The position numbers and the translations under genes are program-made. A stretch of 64,000 nucleotides of DNA from Neoscytalidium dimidiatum. Taxonomy: Eukaryota > Ascomycota > Dothideomycetes > Botryosphaeriales > Botryosphaeriaceae. The notes under the pieces were generated by a model, which saw only the letters and a program-made list of their open reading frames with translations, ran no database searches and was not told the DNA's origin. Positions 56,681 through 64,000 of this stretch are shown piece by piece. The stretch is from NCBI GenBank assembly GCA_037367355.1, contig CM074697.1:868001-932000 (forward strand), read 5' to 3'. Positions within the stretch are counted from its first letter, which is position 1; the number at the start of each line of letters is the position of its first letter.

Positions 56681-59600
56681 TTACCGGCGCTCCTCTTCAC
56701 CAGTCCGCTTCCCCTCCCCGTCCAGCCCCTCCACACTCTCCCGCAACTCCATGACCAACCTCTCCAAATAGAACATCCTCAGATCCTTCGGGACGCCCTC
56801 GAATCCCCTGGCAGTCTTCGCCACCGCCTTCCTCCCTTCCTCATACGCCGCGATGTCCCTATTCCCGTACACGTCCCTGCCCTGCGCATAGACACCGTCG
56901 CCCAGGTTTCGCCAGAAGCAATTCACCGCCACGCTCAGCCCGTCCTCCGGCTTCGCCGTGTGGCTCCACGCGGGCGGGATGAATAAGACGTCGCCCGGCT
57001 GCAGGAACGCTTCGTGCGGATGCGTCCCCCGCAGGCCCGCACGCTGCGCCTCGGACAGCTCCTCGCTCGGGGTGTAGACGTCGATGTTCGAGCTTGACGC
57101 ACCGGGCGGGTACGAGAGGCGGCGGACGTCGCTCGGGGGGTACAGCCGCAGGCGCTTGGCGCCGCGTATCTGGCAGAGCACATTGGCGAGCACGTCGTAG
57201 TGCAGCCAGAGCGCGACGGGGCCGGAGATGCGCAGCGGCGAGCTGTGCATGTTGTCCGTCACGCGCGAAAGCGCGTTGGGGAGGCGGAAGTCCGCGGCGA
57301 TGGAGGGGAAGTCTTTGGAGAGGTGCGTGGCGTGTTTGGCTGGCTGCGTCGACGCGACGGAGCGCAGGTAGAGCTGGCCGCCGGAGGTGACCGCGGACAT
57401 GAAGTCGCCGAAGCTTTGTTTGAGGTAGCTGAAGTTTTTCGTGGCGAAGGTCATGCGTGAGGTTGGGCAGGAGTGCACGATGACGGGACGCGAGGCGCCG
57501 ATCTGTGAGAGGAGGTAGTCGGGTGTCCAGAGGGAGACGCAGGGCCCGATGTCCAGACCTGTAAGGATGACTGGTTGGCTTTGGGCGACGATGGCGTCGA
57601 AGTCCTCTCGCGTCCGGATGCTGATGCGTTCAATCGGCTTGATAGGAGCGGGCAGGAAGACTGATGACCCGCTCGCTGCAGGAATTTGCGTGCCGATCGT
57701 CGCATTCTTCTGCTCCGTGTCGGATGATTCAGTAGGTGATTTTTGTTGCTGCTTCTCTTCCCCCAGGTTCAGTTCTAGACTGTAGCTGTGCGTGTTCCAG
57801 AAGCTACCCATGGAGAAGCAGACCCCTCCACCGCCAGCGAGTACTATCCTGTCATTGATTTTCGCTGCACCCATCCCAACAAACAGCGGACGTGGGTTAG
57901 GGCAAGCTGGAAGGCCTATCCTCTGAACACGAGGTTCAGACTCGAAGGTTACATACAAAACTTCCTCGTCCCATCTAAGAATGCTGTCTTTCGTGACTCC
58001 ACCAATGAGCAAAAAGCTTTTTTCAGAGCAAGGAAGCATGTTTGCGCCGAATCTTGCACTTGCAAATCTGGGCCCTGTTGCACTTTGGATCATCTCCGCA
58101 GTTCTATCAGTGTAAGTGATGAATGGCTTGCCGTCTTTCCAGCTCAGCGACCATGTCCAGACGTCATCCAGGATCGACCCATGTTCGGATATGCCTCCTA
58201 GCAAGATACCCGCTGGTTCGTCATTACCGCCGTCCGTTGACGTAGTACCGAATTTGCACATAGTGGCGCCGAACCGTGGAGGCGGTGCATCCCCATTTTG
58301 AATGGACTCCTCAGGTGGTACACGGGACCAGGACTGCTTTTTCAGATCGAAAAGGAGGAAGTCACCAAGAACGGAGCTGGCATCCGATTTTCCTCCGTAG
58401 ATTAGGACGCCTGGCGCGTCTCTCCTGCCGTCGATAGTAACAGGTACAGCACAATGCCGGTAACGGCCATTGAAAATATGGCCCTTATTGAAGCTATCGG
58501 CACTGATACAGCGCCCAGTCGAAGTAACGAGCCAGGTCTTATCCATAGCTCTGCTGGGTGACGCTCTCCCACCGGCGAGCAGGAAGAGGTCGTCCCCTGA
58601 GGCGACGTTAGTGACGGTGTGGCACATCAGCTCTCCTGGACTGACAGGCTGGCGATCGACTCGGCTTTCGAAAGTTGCGTTGCCTGAATACACATCGAAG
58701 TCACTGAGACGACTCTGCTCTCCGTAACCGCCGTGAATAATGACCTTGTTCCCATATGAGTAAGTGGCTCCAAACCGGCGAAGGCTTGCTTCTGCGTTGT
58801 GGGGATGCGCTTCCAGGCGTAGAGAGACGCGCCGATTTAGGGGCAGGTCTTGACTGGTTGTCGCTGGATCCTGTGTGACTGTTTTGGTAGCATCGCCTGC
58901 CCTTGCAACAAGGAGCAGATAGTGTCCACCAAATAGTGCAAACTCTTCCCACTCATCAAAAGGCTCAATGTAATCCAACTCCTTGCGCTTTTCTGGTTGG
59001 ATGTAGTTGTCGTCTGACCAAAGCTCCCATAAAGTCCTTGCTTTCGCCTGCGCCCAGCCAGCCTTGCGGAAACGGCTCTCCTGGGAACTTAAGGTAGGGT
59101 ATTCGTAGACAACTTTGAGATGAGTGTGAAGCTTTTCAAAGTGGCTTAACATAGTCCGTGCAAAGGGATGACTTGGTCCTTCAGGCAAGCATTGCTCGAG
59201 CAAGCAGAATCGTGCTGTTTAAATTAGCAGGATCCATCCAGCTGAACCGTGGCTAACTTACAGTCTTTGAAAGAGCTCGCCCAGGAGACCACCTTGTCAG
59301 CGCTTTTCACGTCCATGTAGGCAACTGATACTTCCGCAGTGAACAGGACAGCGCTATGATGGATGCGAGCTTCTTTTCGAAGTACATTTTCAAGCTCAGC
59401 AAGATTTCGAAGATCACAGCCGACAGCAATATATTGCCCGGCGTGCCATATGTCTTCGGTTTTCGAACTACCCGACGCTAAAAATGGAAGAAGTTCCTGC
59501 AAAGTTGCATCATTTCTTATACAGGCTCTCTTTTTGAGCATCAGTTGTGGGTAATCGACATCCACGAATGTGGCCTTAGCACACAGCTGCGGCTGCTGAT

Positions 59601-60379
59601 GAAGGAATTGGAAAGGAAGTGGGTCACTAGAAGCCATCAATAACAAGCAGTTCTGGCGCGTTGCTGGGCGTTTCTTACTCACTATCCACAACCTAGGTTG
59701 ACTACGAGCTTCTCTTTCTCCTGGGATTCTTGGAGAAAATTGACCACGGTTTGCTCGATTGCTTTCATGCGAAGCCAATATCCTCTGTTGATAAGGGGGC
59801 TGCGTCTTTGCGACTTGGCCACAAAAGGTCTAAAGAAGTCTGGATGATCGCTGTGGTACAGATTTACAACACTCTGCTTAGATACGATACTGCTGTCATT
59901 TGTCTGTTGCGTATTAGTACTTGAGTGTCAAAAAGAAGACTCGGTTTCCCAAGTCTGCTTTTTTCTTTTTTTTTTTTTAAAAAAAAAAACTAGAGCGAGA
60001 AGCTCGGGCAAGGCTGTGGAGGAAAGATAGATAAATCATTCTCGGCTTTCTACGGCGATGTCTTTAAGCGCATGGTAAATAAATCAAGCGATATCCGAAA
60101 AAACCAGATCTAGAAGCACATTCATACATGGTGATATGGTGCGGGTTCAGGGATTGAAGTGCACGGGTTGTTTCATAGGCTAGGGCGGACGAACGACCGA
60201 TTTCGCCAAAACCATTTCTATGAAACAAGAAGAGAGAAACATGGCCAGAACAAATAAATGACTTGGAATGGCCAGGTGAATGTCAACAAGGAGTGTTGAC
60301 TCACCAACATTATATCGTCATCTCGCTTCTCCTTTGTTGACTTGGGCGCAAGCCGGCTCTCGCGGCTGCGGCCGGGCAT
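56681..60379 (-). CDS. ppm2: tRNA wybutosine-synthesizing protein 4 (Tyw4/Ppm2): methyltransferase + Kelch + JmjC
   Basis: Catalyses the last steps of wybutosine formation at position 37 of tRNA-Phe (methylation and methoxycarbonylation). Four exons join in phase: 60379-60305, 59903-59683, 59626-59262 and 59214-56681 (1064 residues). The N-terminal methyltransferase resembles leucine carboxyl methyltransferase, with SSIVSKQSV, RRSPLINRGYWLR, the SAM motif VVNLGCGYDPLPFQF and FVDVDYPQLMLKKRA. Kelch-like repeats fill about 330-760 (GGYGEQSRL, LLAGGRASPS, LLIGGVTKDS). The C-terminal JmjC-like part has HYD at 892-894 and FLQPGDVLFIPPAWSH. Exon 1 is 75 nt (MPGRSRES … DDDIML) and lies across a 401-nt intron. 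I accept it because phase, branch site and the family pattern DDDIM … NDSSIVSK agree. Divergent from atg18. Confidence 0.92.
59966..59989. repeat. T13A11 palindromic homopolymer inside ppm2 intron 1
   Basis: Thirteen T followed directly by eleven A. The block could form a hairpin in RNA. It sits in the unusually long first intron. Confidence 0.85.
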
Positions 60380-60897
60380 GGTGACGACGACCTATCTTGG
60401 GAAGGCGTATTTCGCTTGGCAAAGGAGGCGGGTGACTGTGACTGTGACTTCTGCAGAGAACTCAGTGGGCGGAGTGGGATAAGCAGAGCCGGGGCATGTG
60501 ACTTGCTTCAGCAGATGTCGAGCCAGTCATGCGATGCGGTTCGAGAAGGGCGCATGACGTGGGCGCGGCGGTGTTGGTGAAAATCTCGGCCAGGGTGAGG
60601 CGGACGTGTGGCTTTCGCCCGAAGAAGCTTGGGCCCTGTGGCTGATGGTACACGCCCCCACCACGACCGACCACCGCCAGCCAGAAGCAACCCAACCAAC
60701 GCCCGTTCTTCTCGATCTCTCCCGCCCAACCCAGCACCCCGCCATCCATACTGTTGACCATGCCACACTTATAGTCCGCCGCCTGCCAGCTTCAGACCAG
60801 TCCTCGTACCGCCAGCCCCGCCCGCCGCCACCCGCTTGCACAGCTCCACACGCCGTCCTCCAGCTGTGCTCTACCGCCATCGCGCCCGCCCTTCGAT
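60380..60897. promoter_or_regulatory. Divergent promoter between ppm2 and atg18
   Basis: 518 bp between outward-facing start codons. The atg18 side is C-rich, as in a fungal leader. No clear TATA box. Assignment is by layout. Confidence 0.5.
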
Positions 60898-62361
60898 ATG
60901 GCGCATTCCGCCATGAACTTCGTTACCTTCAACCAGGACTACACTGCTCTGGGCGTCGGTGAGCTCCACCATACACCCGTCCGATCGCTATGCCTAACGC
61001 GCCCACGCAGCCACCAAGAAGGGCATCCGCCTCTATGATACCGAGCCTTTCTCCAAATCCTTCGAGGGCGAAGAGGGCGATGTATCTATCATGGAGATGC
61101 TGTTCTCCACCTCGCTGGTTGCTTTGATTCAGTCGCCGCGACTCCTACGTATACGTAACACCAAGGTATGACTGCCACAACTTTGCGAGGACTGGTGGGC
61201 TGACTAAATGCAGAGGCATTCGACCATCTGCGAGCTCACCTTTCCCACCAGAGTGCTTGCTGTACGCCTTAATCGCAAGCGCCTGGTCGTCGTGTTGGAA
61301 GACCAGATATACCTATACGACATCAGCAACATGAAGATGTTGTACACAATTGAGACATCGCCCAATCCTCACGGTATTATCGCTTTGTCACCCTCGTCCG
61401 AGCGCAACCATCTGGTCTATCCTTTGCCGAAGAAAGATGCTCCCAGTTTTTCCTCGGCCCCTCATGCGCCGCCTACGGGACCTCACGTCGCCCCGAGAAC
61501 CGGCGAACTCCTCATATTCGACGCGACCAGGATGGAAGCCGTGAACGTCATTGAGGCGCACCAGGCTCCTCTATCATGCATCGCGCTCAACAACGAGGGA
61601 ACTCTGCTAGCCACAGCGTCTGAGAAGGGAACTATCATCCGTGTCTTCTCTGTGCCAGATGCCAAGAAGCTATTTCAGTTCCGCAGAGGCTCAATACCTG
61701 CCAAGATTCTCAGCATGGCCTTCAACTCAACTTCAACCCTACTTTGCGTTTCGTCGGCAACAGATACTGTCCACATCTTCCGTCTCTCCCCGCAGACCGA
61801 GGCACGCAGCAAAGATGGCTCCCCTTCTGGGCGGAGACCTTCCGCCGGTGGCTCCCGCGATCGCAGCTTGAGCCCAAGCAGTGAAGACCTACCCGATAAT
61901 GGAGATTATGAATCATCTTCTCCTGCCGTGCCTGAGAGGAAACAGAACAACCCCGGGCTAGCTAGCATGATCCGGCGAACATCGCAAAATGTTGGGATGG
62001 GCTTCGCGCAGAAGTTGGGTGGCTATCTGCCAAGCGCCGTCGCCGAAATATGGGAACCTGCGAGAGATTTCGCATGGGTCAAGATACCGAAAAGACATGT
62101 GGAAGGGCCGCCAACGCACCCAAGCAACGTTGTCGCTATGAGTAACAATGGCCCTCAGGTGATGGTGGTGACAAACGACGGCAGCTTTTTCGTCTTCAAC
62201 ATTGACTTGGAGAACGGGGGGGAAGGTACTCTCGTAAAGCAATATTCGTAAGGCCCGCATGTGCCCTCGATTTGATGAAAGTGGCTGACGCGACAGATTG
62301 TAGGGTACTCGAACCGCATGATAGGTTAGGCAGGACATCCTCAGAAGATTTTGGCTCATGA
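60898..62361 (+). CDS. atg18: Atg18, PROPPIN WD-repeat autophagy protein
   Basis: Seven-bladed beta-propeller that binds PI3P and PI(3,5)P2 on the phagophore and vacuole, working with Atg2. Four exons, 60898-60958, 61011-61165, 61214-62247 and 62304-62361, give 435 residues, the family's normal length. Visible landmarks are [59 protein letters not shown] and the lipid-binding motif FRRG at 228-231. A Ser/Arg-rich loop (about 275-325) precedes the last blades, as in Atg18 rather than Hsv2. The start at 60898 gives MAHSAMNFV; the ATG at 60913 is an alternative five residues in. The last exon (…VLEPHDRL … DFGS) is short and less certain than the rest. Confidence 0.94.
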
Positions 62362-64000
62362 TTCACCGGCTGTACAGCCCTAGTCGACGATACCTGCTTG
62401 CGTTTTGATTTCGGGATTGACGTGGAGCGTTTTGTTTCTTGTGTTTCGGGCGCATCAAAACTCACCTGCAGCATACTTTGGCGTTCTTGGTTCTGGTACC
62501 CGGCGACCGCAGCCATTCCACTCACATCACCTCAGTTGATATACCCCTGTCGTTTAAGGCTCACAGTATCAGGTAGGAGCGACGAAGGGTTTGCGATAAT
62601 GTAATGGAACCATTGCGCGAAGACTTTGGAGGCTTTCCAGAAACAGATATCACTTCGAAACAGGAAATGCCTATTTGAGCCTTCCCGATCGCCAATGTTC
62701 CGATCAGAGGCACGTGTGCATTGGTGTCCCTGAATGCAGCCAGATGCCCTGCAGCATCGCCAACACTCATTGGTCACTGGGCTGCTGTGCCAACGGGCTC
62801 GAAGACCGTCACCGCTCAACCGCGGATAGCCACACGGACCCTGCTGCCATTGACGGGTTACACGGGTCAAAATCTGAGGGTAGGTATGAACAGACTAGAT
62901 ACTCGAGTCCGTATACTTATTTTCCCCTTTCAATATGTGCAGCGTGATCGTAGACATCCCTCGGAGTCCAGGGTGTGCACAACACCAAAGATGACTTTGA
63001 TGCTACGGCAGCGGGGTACGATTGCATGGGGTGAACCCTGCATGCTCCAGGGACGGTTGATGCAGGGTGCCTAACCTAATTGCCACCGTGTCTCTACGAA
63101 GCTCTAGAACAAGTTTCATGCAACTTCCACGGCTCAGGTCTTGTGCACCCGGGCCTTGTGGGGAGTCCCCTCCGACCGACCTGCGTCATCGTACATCCAC
63201 GTCGAGGTGACCACTCAACTCCATCTTTGCGCAAGACAGGCGCCGGCTCAGCCACGCGGCATGCAACCACCTCGCAGATAAGGCCCTCCATAGCCAGATG
63301 GCAACCCCTTCGTGGGCGAGGCATTTTACCTAGCTACATCTGATCATCCTCTGTGCAGCTGGCTTTGCCTCCGACATCCCCCCGTCGACACGCCAGAAAA
63401 TTCGCTCAAGTCCAGACACTCGAGACAAGCCACTTCCCTTAAATGCTCTCCTCTTCGATCGTTCCGTTTCAAACTGATGTTCCCTCTGCTTACACCCTCT
63501 GTGCAGCCACCCACCTTGGATTTCATCAACCGCAAGCCGCAGATCCTTTTTTTTTTTTTTTTTTGATCATACTTTGTGTCTCCTTCCGAGCTTCATCTCT
63601 GGGCTGAGCTCGTCAGAAAAGAGCTCTTAGTCCCCGGGAGCAACAATCGGCAAAAGCGCTACCGTTGCTCCAGTCCAATGCGAGTGGTCCAAGTCCGCGC
63701 ACGTCGCGGCTTTGACACCATTAAGCTGTCGCAATAACACCGGCCGACACTTTGCCCAGCGTGCGAGGTTGAATAATATCGGACTTGCCGCGCATGGCCG
63801 AGGCGCAGGATCCACTTTGCCCTCAGCCTTTCCGCCCCTTCAGACGAGTATCTCTGGACCCGAGCAGGCATCCCGACATTTACAGGCCACAGCGAGCTCC
63901 GACGCAGCATCAAGGTTATCGTCAACCCACAACCTTCCCGATATCACCCCCAGACACCGGTTCTTCTCCGACTTTCATCGACCCATCTCCACAGACATGG
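62362..64000. other. Intergenic to right edge of window
   Basis: 1.64 kb downstream of atg18 with no supported gene; frames are short and motif-free. T18 at 63547-63564. A C/T-rich stretch ends in ATG at 63997, at the very edge. It could be the start codon of the next plus-strand gene, but only four bases of it are visible. Confidence 0.45.

Noticed and set aside
62281..62360. tRNA-like B-box (GGTTCGAGTACC) on the minus strand
   Set aside because: The flanking bases cannot form a T-arm and no A-box or acceptor stem is present. The stretch fits the last exon of atg18 instead.

Overview
The window looks like nuclear DNA of a filamentous ascomycete (Pezizomycotina, possibly Dothideomycetes). 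The genes are split by short GT-AG introns, mostly about 50-75 nt, with compact promoters, fungal-type multidomain proteins and no operons. I reconstructed exon structures by hand, using splice signals, reading phase and recall of the protein families; no search was run.

Layout. 1-1466 (-) is a GH72 beta-1,3-glucanosyltransferase cut by the window edge. 2642-3770 (-) is the scavenger decapping enzyme DcpS, divergent from 4047-4834 (+), DNA polymerase delta subunit 4. 5554-7590 (+) is an Anp1-family Golgi mannosyltransferase with a charged repetitive tail. 8259-13377 (+) is the Sec7 Arf-GEF Gea. 15058-16304 (+) is a secreted GH53 endo-galactanase. 16765-18453 (-) is a seven-helix rhodopsin-like membrane protein with two micro-exons. 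20333-21198 (+) is a longin R-SNARE. 21818-27440 (-) is the pyrimidine multienzyme CPSase/ATCase. 28262-32192 (+) is a Yvc1 TRP-type channel with a 12-nt exon. 33739-35053 (+) is an aldo/keto reductase. 37170-39023 (-) is an Arb1-type RNAi protein carrying a La motif. 40882-42336 (+) is an unknown conserved protein. 43074-44691 (+) is Clp1. 46155-47276 (+) is an F-box/2EXR-like protein. An AT-richer, gene-poor stretch at 47.3-51 kb holds one small orphan gene. 51010-53431 (-) is the dual-specificity phosphatase Pps1. After a GC-rich 3.2 kb gap with simple repeats come 56681-60379 (-), the wybutosine enzyme Tyw4/Ppm2, and divergently 60898-62361 (+), Atg18.

Most genes are housekeeping genes: RNA decay and processing, tRNA modification, membrane traffic, autophagy, cell wall and mannan synthesis, and nucleotide synthesis. 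They do not form one pathway or an obvious biosynthetic cluster.

The strongest unusual observation is that the URA2/pyrABCN-type protein has no pseudo-dihydroorotase domain. The methylglyoxal-synthase-like regulatory part runs into ATCase through a linker of about 25 residues in one uninterrupted frame. Second is the La motif joined to an Arb1-like Argonaute-chaperone region. Several unusual splicing events (12-, 19- and 33-nt exons, one GC-AG intron) are also directly visible.
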